From Ammoniphilus oxalaticus (lineage in GTDB: Bacteria; Bacillota; Bacilli; Aneurinibacillales; RAOX-1), in assembly GCF_003609605.1 (NCBI RefSeq), contig NZ_MCHY01000007.1, positions 124,001 to 188,000 of the forward strand: a DNA stretch of 64,000 bases, read 5' to 3'. Position 1 is the first letter of the stretch; each line of letters opens with the position of its first letter. The notes under the pieces were generated by a model that saw nothing but the letters and a program-made list of their open reading frames with translations, searched no databases and was not told the origin of the DNA. A program made the translations under genes and the position numbers. Positions 7,921 through 16,233 of the stretch are shown here, piece after piece.

Positions 7921-9087
7921 ATGTCATTGCCATTATTTCCAACCACAGTCGTCGGAAGTTGGCCACGGACGAGAGAAGTGCTTGTTGGCCTAAGAGAAAA
8001 AAGAGCGGGGCGGATAACGGACGAAGAGTTTCAAAAAATCGCTGACCAAGCGACGCTTGATTGTTTGCGAGCTCAAGAGGAAGTTGGTTTAGATATTGTG
8101 TCCGATGGGGAGCAACGGCGCGATAATTTTATCTCTTTTGTCGCGGAAAAACTAGACAACGTGAAGATGTTAACCGTTTCCGAATTACTCGACTATGTTG
8201 AAGATAAAGCCGGCTTCGAAGAGATTCTTGGGGCGTTAGATGTGCCCGCATATTCGCTTTCCAACCCAGCCGCCGTCGGTAAAATTAAAAGAAAAACGTC
8301 ACTTGCGCTGGATGAATATGAATTTTTGCGCCAACACACTGACCGTCCTATTAAAATCGCTTTACCAGGTCCGTACCTTTTAACGCGGTCAATGTGGGTG
8401 GAAGGGTTATCTGCGGCGACGTATCCTACGAAAGAGTCATTAGCGGAAGATGTCGTTCGGATTTTACGAGAAGAGCTAGAGGATTTGATTAAGGCAGGCG
8501 TCTTCTTTATTCAACTAGATGAACCAGTCTTGACTGAACTTGTTTTTACACAGAAGAACGCGAATCGGACATTTATGTGCGGCGCTCTGACAGCGAAAGC
8601 GGACAAAGAGGAGGAGCTTCGTTTTGCGACAGATCTGATTAATCAAGTAGTCGATGATATGCGTGGACGAGGAACGCTAATTGGCGTTCATATTTGTCGC
8701 GGCAACTGGAGCACTCAGGAGGACGTTCTTTTACGCGGGCCTTATTCGCCGCTGATTCCATACTTGGAGCAAATGGATGTTGACCAATTCATTCTTGAAT
8801 ATGCGACGCCGCGCGCGGGGGAACTTGATGTGATCAAGAGCCTCGAAGGGAAGCAGCTAGGTCTAGGTATTGTCAATCCTCGAACAGAGGAGATTGAGTC
8901 TATTGAACAACTCGTAGAGCGGGGAAGAGAGGCGGCTAATTTTTTAGCGCCTGAGCATATTTTTCTCAATCCTGACTGCGGTTTTGGGACATTTGCCCAG
9001 CGACCGATGAACTCAATCGAGAACGCTAAACAGAAACTAAAGGTGATGGTTGAGGCCGCCAAACGATTGAGACAACAAATAGATTGA
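7921..9087 (+). CDS. Cobalamin-independent methionine synthase family protein (core MetE-like)
   Basis: 388-aa cytoplasmic enzyme corresponding to the C-terminal catalytic barrel of MetE, without the N-terminal duplicated domain. It starts with the family signature PTTVVGSWPR; zinc-ligand positions are present as HICRGNW (His and Cys), a Glu in LDEPVL, and NPDCGFG near the C-terminus. Core MetE proteins make methionine from homocysteine with a methyl donor that may not be methyl-folate. ATG 7921 is chosen because GGGAGG at 7905-7910 precedes it by ten bases. It closes the operon with the sulfur-carrier genes, hinting that the carried sulfur ends in methionine or that the enzyme recycles a thiol methyl group. 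Confidence 0.87.
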   Translation: MSLPLFPTTVVGSWPRTREVLVGLREKRAGRITDEEFQKIADQATLDCLRAQEEVGLDIVSDGEQRRDNFISFVAEKLDNVKMLTVSELLDYVEDKAGFEEILGALDVPAYSLSNPAAVGKIKRKTSLALDEYEFLRQHTDRPIKIALPGPYLLTRSMWVEGLSAATYPTKESLAEDVVRILREELEDLIKAGVFFIQLDEPVLTELVFTQKNANRTFMCGALTAKADKEEELRFATDLINQVVDDMRGRGTLIGVHICRGNWSTQEDVLLRGPYSPLIPYLEQMDVDQFILEYATPRAGELDVIKSLEGKQLGLGIVNPRTEEIESIEQLVERGREAANFLAPEHIFLNPDCGFGTFAQRPMNSIENAKQKLKVMVEAAKRLRQQID

Positions 9088-9147
9088 GGCAACCTTCTAT
9101 TCGATGCTATCATATGGTTAAATCATATGAAAAAGAGTGATACGATA

Positions 9148-9576
9148 ATGAAAGTCATTTTTTTAGATTTTGATGGAGTAATGATTACAGGGAATGTCAT
9201 CGGTCAAGGGAAATTTGATTCCGAATGTGTGCGCAATCTTCAAGAAATCTTGAAGCAAACGAACGCTAAAATCGTTGTTAGTTCGACGTATCGACAGATG
9301 GGTTTGACAATGTTACGCGATCTATTTACGAGAAATGGAATTCCGTCAGATGTTTTGATCGGCGTTACTCCAATTACGCGCGGTCCACGCGGCGAGGAAA
9401 TTCAACAGTATTTGGAAGAGGCGGAGCTTGATCCAGCGACACAGATCGAAAAGTTTGTGATCATTGATGATTACGATAACATGGGGAAGGTTCGCCCTTA
9501 TTTAGTGCAGACGAATCGAGACACAGGGTTAGACGAAACTGCTCGCGATCGAGCGATTGAAATGTTGTCCTCTTAA
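9148..9576 (+). CDS. HAD-fold phosphatase-like protein (HAD_SAK type)
   Basis: 142-aa protein of the HAD superfamily. The nucleophile motif is at the very N-terminus (FLDFDGVM, with the first and third acidic residues present), motif II is the serine of VVSSTYR, and the acidic motif IV is FVIIDDYDNM. There is no cap domain. The pattern, ending with a threonine-rich DTGLDE stretch, matches small HAD domains related to those in RNA-repair ‘Swiss army knife’ proteins. ATG 9148 is preferred to 9127 because it starts directly at the first strand and has GAGTGA upstream. The substrate is unknown. Confidence 0.72.
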   Translation: MKVIFLDFDGVMITGNVIGQGKFDSECVRNLQEILKQTNAKIVVSSTYRQMGLTMLRDLFTRNGIPSDVLIGVTPITRGPRGEEIQQYLEEAELDPATQIEKFVIIDDYDNMGKVRPYLVQTNRDTGLDETARDRAIEMLSS

Positions 9577-9633
9577 TTATTTCGGTCAAAAAAATTAAAT
9601 AGACATGAACTAGGTTAAGCGTACAATCAAAAG

Positions 9634-9681
9634 GCATGCTTGCGGCATCTTCTATAAGTAGAAGGGAGGTGCCGCATATGC
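9634..9681 (+). promoter_or_regulatory. Hairpin enclosing the ribosome site and start codon of the next gene
   Basis: Three nested stems: GCAT (9634-9637) with ATGC (9678-9681, containing the start codon), TGCGGCA (9641-9647) with TGCCGCA (9670-9676), and CTTCTA (9649-9654) with TAGAAG (9659-9664). The GGAGG at 9665-9669 lies in an internal loop between the last two. It could hold translation off until melted or bound. Confidence 0.6.
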
Positions 9682-9881
9682 ATTGTCAACATTGCAGACG
9701 CCGTCGCCACCGCAGCGTTTATAAAAACATTAGCTGTGTCATAAGAGACGGAAATCGTTACTTTGCAATCCTTGTCGACGATAAATTGTTTCGTAGAGAT
9801 GAAGTTGTTATTAAGCGAATTTCAAAAGAGCGATACGAAGCGTACCGACACCGTGGGGTTCCGCGCTGTCGAATCGTTTAA
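9678..9881 (+). CDS. Small basic CxxC protein of unknown function
   Basis: A 67-aa protein that begins MHCQHC and is rich in Arg and His, with another pair of cysteines at ISCV and PRCR. A metal-binding or nucleic-acid role is possible, but I recognise no family. The ATG at 9678 is used because GGGAGGTGCC lies just upstream; the longer in-frame reading from 9636 has no ribosome site. The start is folded into the hairpin described above and a terminator follows the gene, so it is a separate unit. Confidence 0.68.
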   Translation: MHCQHCRRRRHRSVYKNISCVIRDGNRYFAILVDDKLFRRDEVVIKRISKERYEAYRHRGVPRCRIV

Positions 9882-9893
9882 TCTCTGGCAAGT

Positions 9894-9928
9894 AAAGAGC
9901 CACCGTTTGATTGCGCGGTGGCTTCTTT
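9894..9928 (+). terminator. Rho-independent terminator
   Basis: Stem AAAGAGCCACCG with CGGTGGCTTCTTT around an eleven-base loop. Confidence 0.8.
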
Positions 9929-10023
9929 AGTGTGACTAAACTTGACAAGAATCGGCTCTTCTACCATACTATTTTAAGATATGGATAATTTTTCTCAGAA
10001 AATGAAGTGGGGAGTGACAAAAT

Positions 10024-10476
10024 ATGAGTAAGACCTATACTAAAATTTTGGTGGCTGTAGATGAATCTGATGCCTCAGAAGTTGCGTTTAATCGAGCGAT
10101 TCGTCTTGCCAGGGAAAATGAAGCGAAATTAATCATTTGTCATGTGATAGATGATCGTCCATTTGGAAAGGTCGATGCAACTTATCAAAAACAACTTTAT
10201 GAACAGTTGGAACAAGACGCGCAAGACTTATTAGATGGTTTTGAGACGAAAGCCAAAGGAAGCAGTTTAACAAATGTTGAAACATTTGTCGCGTTTGGAT
10301 CAGCTAAAGCTAAAATCGTCAATGAAATTATTCCGGAGCGTAAAGTTGATTTAGTTGTCTGCGGCGCAACGGGATTCAGTGGCTTACCGCGATATATCAT
10401 CGGGAGTGTGGCTGAACATATTGTTCGCTATGCAAAATGCGACGTGCTTGTTGCTCGTTCCGACGACAACATCTAG
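10024..10476 (+). CDS. Universal stress protein, UspA family
   Basis: 150-aa cytoplasmic UspA-fold protein. The N-terminal strand ILVAVDESDASE and the C-terminal ATP-binding signature GATGFSGLPRYIIGSVAEHI (G-2x-G-9x-G-S) are both intact, so it belongs to the nucleotide-binding Usp subgroup. ATG 10024 follows GGGGAGTG. Monocistronic, with a strong terminator immediately after it. Such proteins are induced by stationary phase or stress; the particular trigger is not visible here. Confidence 0.92.
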   Translation: MSKTYTKILVAVDESDASEVAFNRAIRLARENEAKLIICHVIDDRPFGKVDATYQKQLYEQLEQDAQDLLDGFETKAKGSSLTNVETFVAFGSAKAKIVNEIIPERKVDLVVCGATGFSGLPRYIIGSVAEHIVRYAKCDVLVARSDDNI

Positions 10477-10494
10477 CGCCTATATAACAATGGT

Positions 10495-10532
10495 AAAAAA
10501 GACGTCACGTTAGGTAGTAGACGTCTTTTTAT
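10495..10532. terminator. Bidirectional terminator between usp gene and the small minus-strand gene
   Basis: GACGTC arms at 10501-10506 and 10520-10525, preceded by A6 and followed by T5, so it can work in both directions. Confidence 0.8.
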
Positions 10533-10705
10533 TTGATAAATTGTGGGGTCATGCGGTTCAAATAGGATGCCATCTCTAAACCGCTTTGTAGCGAACCGGG
10601 TCGACCGATATGTTGTTCTAATAAGGAATCGTAGATAATAAATGTATTCGATTGTTTCAAATCAGGCATAATAACAAATCGGTTTCGTGGTTGTGTTTTC
10701 GTCAC
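10529..10705 (-). CDS. Small protein of unknown function (58 aa)
   Basis: A 58-aa reading frame starting with GTG at 10705, eight bases after AGAGGAGTG, and ending in the terminator region. The sequence has a strand-rich start (NRFVIMPDL), a ‘FIIYDSLLEQ’ segment and a C-terminal helix; it looks like a folded small protein but matches no family I know. It is divergent from the bacilliredoxin gene at 10837. Confidence 0.6.
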   Translation of the reverse strand: MTKTQPRNRFVIMPDLKQSNTFIIYDSLLEQHIGRPGSLQSGLEMASYLNRMTPQFIK

Positions 10706-10836
10706 GTGATCACTCCTCTAAATGAAAGTGTGTTATACAGTCAAGTTTAAGCAGGGAGAATGAAAATTATTCCTTTATTTTCCTTTGTTTGCGCTATAAT
10801 CAAATGTAATCAAATAGATAAAGGATGGTAATTGAT

Positions 10837-11187
10837 ATGAATTGGAAAGAATTAACGGATCTTGAACAATGGAACGAAGCGTTGGGAGCATCGAATCAAC
10901 AACCTCTGTTTGTGTTTAAACATAGCACAACATGTCCAATTAGCTCAGAGGCTCTGCAACAATTTGAAAAATACTTAAAGGAAGAGCCCCGATCCGATGT
11001 TAACTACGTTTTTGTGAAAGTAATTGAGACAAGGCCCGTTTCAAATCGGATCACGGATGATACCCAGGTAAAACACGAGTCACCGCAAGCAATTCTGATC
11101 GAAAACAAGCAAGCGGTATGGCATGCGTCACATTGGAAAATTACGAGCAAGGCGATTCATGAAGCGATGCAAACGGATGAATCTTAA
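10837..11187 (+). CDS. ytxJ: Monothiol bacilliredoxin (YtxJ/BrxC family)
   Basis: 116-aa thioredoxin-fold protein. The active site is the monothiol TCPIS after FKHSTTCPIS near residue 37, the family hallmark. These proteins remove bacillithiol from S-bacillithiolated proteins; the bacillithiol biosynthesis deacetylase BshB2 encoded at 52059 shows the thiol is made. ATG 10837 follows AAGGATGG. After the TAA stop the same frame stays open for 48 codons, rich in arginine and lysine, up to the terminator at 11294; this extension has no start codon of its own. Confidence 0.88.
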   Translation: MNWKELTDLEQWNEALGASNQQPLFVFKHSTTCPISSEALQQFEKYLKEEPRSDVNYVFVKVIETRPVSNRITDDTQVKHESPQAILIENKQAVWHASHWKITSKAIHEAMQTDES

Positions 11188-11293
11188 GGGTCAAAAGATG
11201 AGGCCGCTTCAAACTTCTATAGCGAACAATTAAAGATCCCGATTGAACAATGGCGCCCGAAAAGACAAAGAAGAAGGGGACGAAAGAAATTCA

Positions 11294-11316
11294 AACGACC
11301 GAGCTGGTCGTTTTTT
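11294..11316 (+). terminator. Rho-independent terminator after ytxJ
   Basis: Arms AACGACC and GGTCGTT around a five-base loop, then a run of T. Confidence 0.8.
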
Positions 11317-11374
11317 GTTTTGATTTTATATGATTAAAATAGGGTTACAAAATGCAAGTTTTGTTACGTTATAT

Positions 11375-11406
11375 ATAAGAAAGAAGGCATCGAATGCAGA
11401 TACCTT
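11375..11406 (-). terminator. Terminator of the metal ATPase operon
   Basis: On the minus strand AAGGTATC pairs with GATGCCTT around TGCATTC, followed by CTTTCTT. Confidence 0.65.
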
Positions 11407-11426
11407 CCTTTTATCATATTATCATA

Positions 11427-13556
11427 TCATGTGTCTTTGACGCGAAGCAATCGCAAGCCATTTAACGTGACGAGAATCGTCGCTCCCATATCTGAGAAAA
11501 TGGCTAACCACAACGTTAACCAACCAGGAATGACAAGTAACAACGCAATTAATTTAATCCCGATTGCGAATGAAATATTTTGTTTTATGATGCTCATTGT
11601 CTTGCGGCTCAAACCTACTGCAAACGGCAATTTCTGAATATCATCCGCCATCAGCGCAATATCGGCTGTTTCGAGAGCTGTATCGGCGCCGATGCCGCCC
11701 ATCGCGATTCCAACCGTGGACGCGGCTAAAGCTGGCGCATCATTGACGCCATCTCCAACCATCGCGACCCGCTTACCGTCATCGCGTAGTTTCTTAATAA
11801 ACGCAAGTTTGTCTTGCGGTAACAATTCCGCTTTTGTTTCCTGAATCCCTACGGAATTGGCGATTGTTTTCGCTGCGGCCTGATTGTCTCCTGTTAGCAT
11901 TAAAGTCTGTTTTATGCCTAAATGATGCAATCGTTTAATTACGCCTGCAGCGCCCGAACGGATTTGATCGCCGACAGCAATCAGCAATTGAAGACGTTTG
12001 TCTGTTCCCAACAACATCACAGTGTAACCTTGCTCTTGCAGATATTTCACTTGTTGCTTTATATCATCCGTTAATTCAACTTCTAATTCTCCGAAAAGTT
12101 TTGGGCTGCCTAAATAATACCATTCATTATTTATTTTTCCTTTGATTCCTCTCCCTGTTAAAGAGGTAAACTGGTCAACCTGCAGCTCGCTATAATCGAC
12201 GCTCTCCTCTTCCGCCCTTTTTATAATGGAAGCGGCAAGTGGATGCGCCGATCCTTTTTCCAAAGCAGCTGCGATTTTAAGCGCTTCGGCTTGATCCACA
12301 TCGTATGCGATCAATTCTGCCACTTGAGGAACGCCATACGTTAACGTACCCGTTTTATCAAATGCAATCGCTGAAATTCGTCCGAGCTCTTCCAAATGAA
12401 CGCCGCCTTTAATCAATATTCCATTGCGGGCGGCATTGCCAACTGCAGTTACGATTGAAACGGGTGTAGAAATAATTAAGGCGCACGGACAACCGACGAC
12501 TAACACGGCTAGCCCCTCATAAATCCACTTATTCCAATCCGCTCCAAAAAGAAGCGGCGGAACGATGATAACACAAAGAGACAAGAGCATAATCAAAGGT
12601 GTATAATATTTCGCAAAACGATCGACGAATGCTTGCGTTGGGGCCCGTTCCGCTTGCGCTTCCTCAACCAAATGAATAATTTTCGCAAGCGTCGTATCCT
12701 CCGAGCGTTTGGTTACGGTTACTTCAAGCAGCCCTTCTTCATTTAACGTGCCCGCATAAACAGAATCACCAAGCCCTTTTTCAACGGGGATCGGCTCACC
12801 TGTAATTGGCGCTTGGTTAACTGTCGAGAATCCTTTCTGAACAATGCCATCCATCGCTATTTTTTGGCCTGGTTTAACGATCATTTGGTCACCGATCACG
12901 ATTTCTTCTACTGAAATAAGCAGTTCTTTGTCACCGCGTCTTACCCATGTTTCTTTTGGCGCAATATCGATGAGCGATCGAATGGATTGGCGGGCGCGAT
13001 CCATGGAGTATCTTTCAAGGGCTTCGCTGATCGCAAACAACAACACAACTGTTGCCGCTTCCCCCCACTCCCCGATGATTCCCGCTCCGATTACAGCGAC
13101 AGTCATTAAGGTTCGCATATCAAAATCAAAACGGACCAATTGTTGTAAGCCAGCCCTAAACAAGCGATGCCCGCCAATGATCATGGAACTGGCATAAAAC
13201 AGGACCGGAACTACTGCGTGCGTTGAACCATACTTACCGATGAACCAGCCGAGTATGAGCAGGAGTGTGGAGATAAGGACAGGGATATTTTGTTTCTTTT
13301 TCCACTGTGGACCGCGCTTAGCTTCTAGCTGCTGGCCCTCGGGTATCACGGTTATGTTTTCGAAAGCTCCCGCTTGTTCTAACTGCTCAACTGTCGCTAC
13401 TCCATATAAGGTCAATTTGGCCGCTCCAAAATTAACGATGGCGTCCTGTACCGTCGTGATCGCCTTAACATTCTTCTCGAACCGAGAAGCGCATCCTGCT
13501 CATGTAAAGCCATGAATCCGATAGACGGATTTTTGTAAACTTCGCGCTTGACTCAT
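11427..13556 (-). CDS. cadA: CadA/ZntA-type heavy-metal P-ATPase with in-frame TGA (predicted selenoprotein)
   Basis: Metal efflux ATPase (P1B type), 709 aa when the TGA at 13502-13500 is read as selenocysteine 19. The start is ATG 13556, after GGAAGGAAG. Residues 14-29 then read IHGFT-U-AGCASRFEKNV, the metal-binding HMA motif of CadA (GFTCA.CA..FEKNV), with Sec in place of the first metal-binding Cys and the second at Cys22. The rest is intact: TGEP near 252, the membrane CPC motif at 356-358, the phosphorylation site DKTGT at 400-404, the SAHP locus and GDGVNDAP. A conventional call would begin at 13415 and lose the whole HMA domain. It follows its ArsR repressor by 30 bp. Cd, Zn, Pb or Co are likely substrates; a selenolate ligand should favour soft metals. 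Confidence 0.9.
13473..13502 (-). promoter_or_regulatory. TGA codon and SECIS-like hairpin in cadA
   Basis: On the minus strand the TGA (13502-13500) is followed by CTTCTC (13489-13484), a GGTTC loop and GAGAAG (13478-13473). The stem is perfect, and a further G-C pair can close the loop to three bases. The loop starts 16 nt after the TGA with GG, resembling the G-rich loop of the E. coli formate dehydrogenase SECIS. Confidence 0.75.
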
Positions 13557-13586
13557 TACCTTCACTTCCTTCCTGTTCCCACGGCT

Positions 13587-13895
13587 TCAATCGTGTAAGA
13601 TGTGATGAACCATCTGCTTTAGGATTGTGATCACATGTTCATCGTCGTATGTATAGTAGAAAGTTTGGCCTTCCCTACGGTTCTTAACCAAACGCAACTG
13701 TCGTAGATAAGACAACTGATGAGAGACGGCAGATTGAGATAATTTTAAGACACTGGAAATATGTCCAACTGAACACTCTTGTTGTGATAACAAGTGTAGT
13801 ATTCTTACGCGAGTTGGATCAGCGAGCGCTTTAAAAGTGCGCGCGACATCTTCAATCGTTTGATCGGATAAAAAATCGTATTTTTCTTCTTCCAT
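13587..13895 (-). CDS. ArsR/SmtB-family metal-sensing repressor (CzrA-like)
   Basis: 102-aa winged-helix regulator. The recognition helix reads LKLSQSAVSHQLSYLR. The C-terminal helix carries the alpha-5 metal-site pattern D-x-H...H-x-x-H (DDEHVITILKQMVHHILHD), as in zinc/cobalt sensors of the CzrA/SmtB type; the CadC-type CVC motif is replaced by QQECSVG. This predicts a Zn/Co rather than Cd/Pb sensor. ATG 13895 is preferred over the GTG at 13904 because AAAGGTGG lies five bases before it. It is first in the operon with cadA and is preceded by a matching operator. Confidence 0.9.
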   Translation of the reverse strand: MEEEKYDFLSDQTIEDVARTFKALADPTRVRILHLLSQQECSVGHISSVLKLSQSAVSHQLSYLRQLRLVKNRREGQTFYYTYDDEHVITILKQMVHHILHD

Positions 13896-13916
13896 ATTTT
13901 CCACCTTTGCTATTTA

Positions 13917-13940
13917 ATATATGAGCATGTGTTCATATAT
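13917..13940. promoter_or_regulatory. ArsR-family operator
   Basis: A 24-bp imperfect palindrome with outer arms ATATATGA and TCATATAT, the standard half-sites for CadC/CzrA-type repressors. It lies 22 bases upstream of the regulator start and should control the whole regulator-cadA unit. Confidence 0.8.
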
Positions 13941-14095
13941 GGTACTATGTTGCTTTGAAAATGGCAAGCTTTAAGAGACGAAGCCTCTACTCCAACATCC
14001 ATATTCTGGATTAACTGCGGCGTAATATACTTTTTATAAAAGAGAAAGGACGCTTCTTTCGTCAACTTATTGAACATGGGTCATAGTCGGCAACA

Positions 14096-14134
14096 AAAAA
14101 AAGACAGCATTTGTTGCCGCCGTCTTTTTTTTGT
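14096..14134 (-). terminator. Terminator after aspartokinase gene
   Basis: On the minus strand GACGGCGGC pairs imperfectly with GCTGTC across an A-rich loop and is followed by T8. The A run on the other side also allows a plus-strand reading. Confidence 0.65.
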
Positions 14135-14145
14135 TGCCTTTATTT

Positions 14146-15498
14146 TTAGTTTGAAAAGAATTCTTCGTATAACGCTTGAACCGCTCGTTTTTCGTCGACG
14201 CCTTTTACACCAAACATCATACTGACTTCAGATGAGCCTTGATTAATCATTTCAATATTAACTCCAGCTTGGGCTAAAGCGTTGGCGGCTCTAGCTGTCG
14301 TGCCGACATTGTGCCGCATCCCTTCGCCGACGATCATGACCATCGTTAAGTTCCGTTCTACAACGACGTTATCAGCGCCAAGTTCTTTATAAATGCGCTC
14401 AACAATCTTCTCTTCGGTTTCAGGGTCTAATTGATTCTGATGGAAAATAACCGAAATATCGTCAATCCCTGATGGTGTATGTTCATATGAAATGTTGTCA
14501 TCTTCTAAAATCTGAAGTAGTCGACGACCGAAACCAATCTCTCTGTTCATTAAATATTTACTGACATACAGGCTGCAAAATCCGTTGTCACTGGCAATAC
14601 CTACGACTGGCCCATTTGTGTACGAACGGACGTGCACAATTTTCGTCCCTGTCGCAGTCGGATTGTTCGTATTTTTAATTTGCACTGGTATTTGCGCGCG
14701 AAACGCGGGAATCAATGCCTCGTCATGAAATACAGCAAATCCCGCATACGATAGTTCACGCATTTCTCGGTACGTTAACTCTGCGATTTCTTTTGGATTT
14801 TCTACGATGTTTGGATTGACCGAAAAGACAGAATCCACATCTGTAAAGTTTTCATACACTTCGGCTTGAACGCCTGCCGCTAAGATCGAGCCAGAAATAT
14901 CAGAACCACCTCTTGAAAAAGTGACAATTTGACCGTCTTGCGAGTAGCCAAAAAAGCCAGGAAAAACGAGCACGCCTGTTCGATCACGTAACAACCGCAA
15001 ACGATCATACGATTCAGGCAGCACTTGGGCATTGCCTGGCTCATCGCTTACAATTAAACCCGCCTCTTTTGGACTGACATAGTGGGCTTCTAATCCTTCA
15101 CTATTAAAGTAGTGAGCAATTAGCTTTGCGTTATTGTCTTCCCCGCTTGCTTTGACCGCGTCCATAAAACGATTGGGATTGCTTCGATCACCGTGCAGAA
15201 TTTCTAATAGATCCATTGAAATTCGGTCAATAATATCCATTGTTAAGTTTAAATATTTTGCAATTTCAGTATATCTTGAAATAACAGCTTCGAACTGTTC
15301 TTTGCCTTCACCATGTTTTAGAAACTGTTCCGCGCAAGCGATCAGTAAATCTGTGACCTTCGTGTCATCTTGATCTCGCTTACCTGGCGCGGAAACGACG
15401 ACAAACTTACGCAACGGATCCGCTTTAATAATTTGAAATACTTTCTGTATTTGTTCTCCAGATGCGAGTGAAGTCCCGCCAAATTTCGCTACCTTCAT
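14146..15498 (-). CDS. lysC: Aspartate kinase
   Basis: 450-aa monofunctional aspartokinase, catalysing the ATP-dependent phosphorylation of aspartate at the head of the lysine, threonine, methionine and diaminopimelate pathways. The N-terminal KFGGTS nucleotide motif and the SRGGSDISG substrate loop near residue 195 are present, followed by two ACT domains; the last contains the SSEVSMMFGV regulatory strand. The length and the absence of an internal beta-subunit start resemble the threonine-sensitive class III enzyme (YclM type) rather than the dimeric LysC type. The ATG follows GGGGGAAGAG. No lysine riboswitch is visible upstream. Confidence 0.9.
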   Translation of the reverse strand: MKVAKFGGTSLASGEQIQKVFQIIKADPLRKFVVVSAPGKRDQDDTKVTDLLIACAEQFLKHGEGKEQFEAVISRYTEIAKYLNLTMDIIDRISMDLLEILHGDRSNPNRFMDAVKASGEDNNAKLIAHYFNSEGLEAHYVSPKEAGLIVSDEPGNAQVLPESYDRLRLLRDRTGVLVFPGFFGYSQDGQIVTFSRGGSDISGSILAAGVQAEVYENFTDVDSVFSVNPNIVENPKEIAELTYREMRELSYAGFAVFHDEALIPAFRAQIPVQIKNTNNPTATGTKIVHVRSYTNGPVVGIASDNGFCSLYVSKYLMNREIGFGRRLLQILEDDNISYEHTPSGIDDISVIFHQNQLDPETEEKIVERIYKELGADNVVVERNLTMVMIVGEGMRHNVGTTARAANALAQAGVNIEMINQGSSEVSMMFGVKGVDEKRAVQALYEEFFSN

Positions 15499-15710
15499 CT
15501 CTCTTCCCCCATAGCCCTATCATTTTACTACCGATATAAATTAGCCAACAACCCAAACATACACCAAGCAAAGCGATGCGAACCAATGCTTTGAATAAAT
15601 TCTATTATCGCTCGATTCCGTGTAGGATGCAATCCCTTTCTTCACCCAAATTGATTACAAACAAGTAATCCATCATAATAAGCGTAAGATTAGCTTTCGG
15701 AGGGGTTTGA

Positions 15711-16211
15711 ATGGAGCCAATTCCTGATCATTTAAGAGAAAATCTCGATATTTTGTTTGTTGGTTTTAATCCAAGCATTCGTTCCAGTGAAACAGGACAT
15801 CACTATGCCAATCCGAATAATCGTTTCTGGACTATTTTGTATCAAGCTGGTTTAACCGATCGAAAATATTCGGCGCAAGAGGATGGACAATTGCTATCGC
15901 TTGGTTACGGCTTAACCAATATCGTTGCTAGGCCAACCAAAACAGCCGCGGAAATTAGTAATGAGGAGTATGAACAAGGAAGAAAGATTTTAGTTAAAAA
16001 GCTTAAACTTTATTGGCCACGTGTCGTTTGTTTTGTCGGTAAAGGGGTTTATCAACAATATAGCAGGAAAAGACAAGTAAACTGGGGTGTTCAAGGAGAT
16101 CCGGTGATTCAAGGGATAGACGAGTTTGTCGCTCCGTCCTCAAGCGGCTTAGTTCGAATGAAATTGAACGAGATTGTTGGCATCTATAAACAAATTCATG
16201 CGTTATTATAA
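15711..16211 (+). CDS. mug: G/U mismatch-specific uracil-DNA glycosylase
   Basis: 166-aa DNA repair enzyme of the TDG/Mug family. The catalytic motif FVGFNPSIRS is at residues about 15-24, with the conserved HHYANPNNRFW segment after it, and the C-terminal SSSGLVR wedge loop. It removes uracil or ethenocytosine opposite guanine. ATG 15711 follows GGAGGGG. The 212-bp gap before it holds no gene. The next gene, tatD-like, starts 22 bp downstream and is also linked to nucleic-acid metabolism, so the two are probably cotranscribed. Confidence 0.88.
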   Translation: MEPIPDHLRENLDILFVGFNPSIRSSETGHHYANPNNRFWTILYQAGLTDRKYSAQEDGQLLSLGYGLTNIVARPTKTAAEISNEEYEQGRKILVKKLKLYWPRVVCFVGKGVYQQYSRKRQVNWGVQGDPVIQGIDEFVAPSSSGLVRMKLNEIVGIYKQIHALL

Positions 16212-16233
16212 ATAATGAAAGGAGCGATGAACG

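Noticed and set aside
2030-15670. Shared 15-mer TGATTACAAACAAGT at 2034 and 15653 as a repeat element
   Set aside because: Only two short copies were noticed and neither has recognisable context; likely chance or promoter-related AT sequence.
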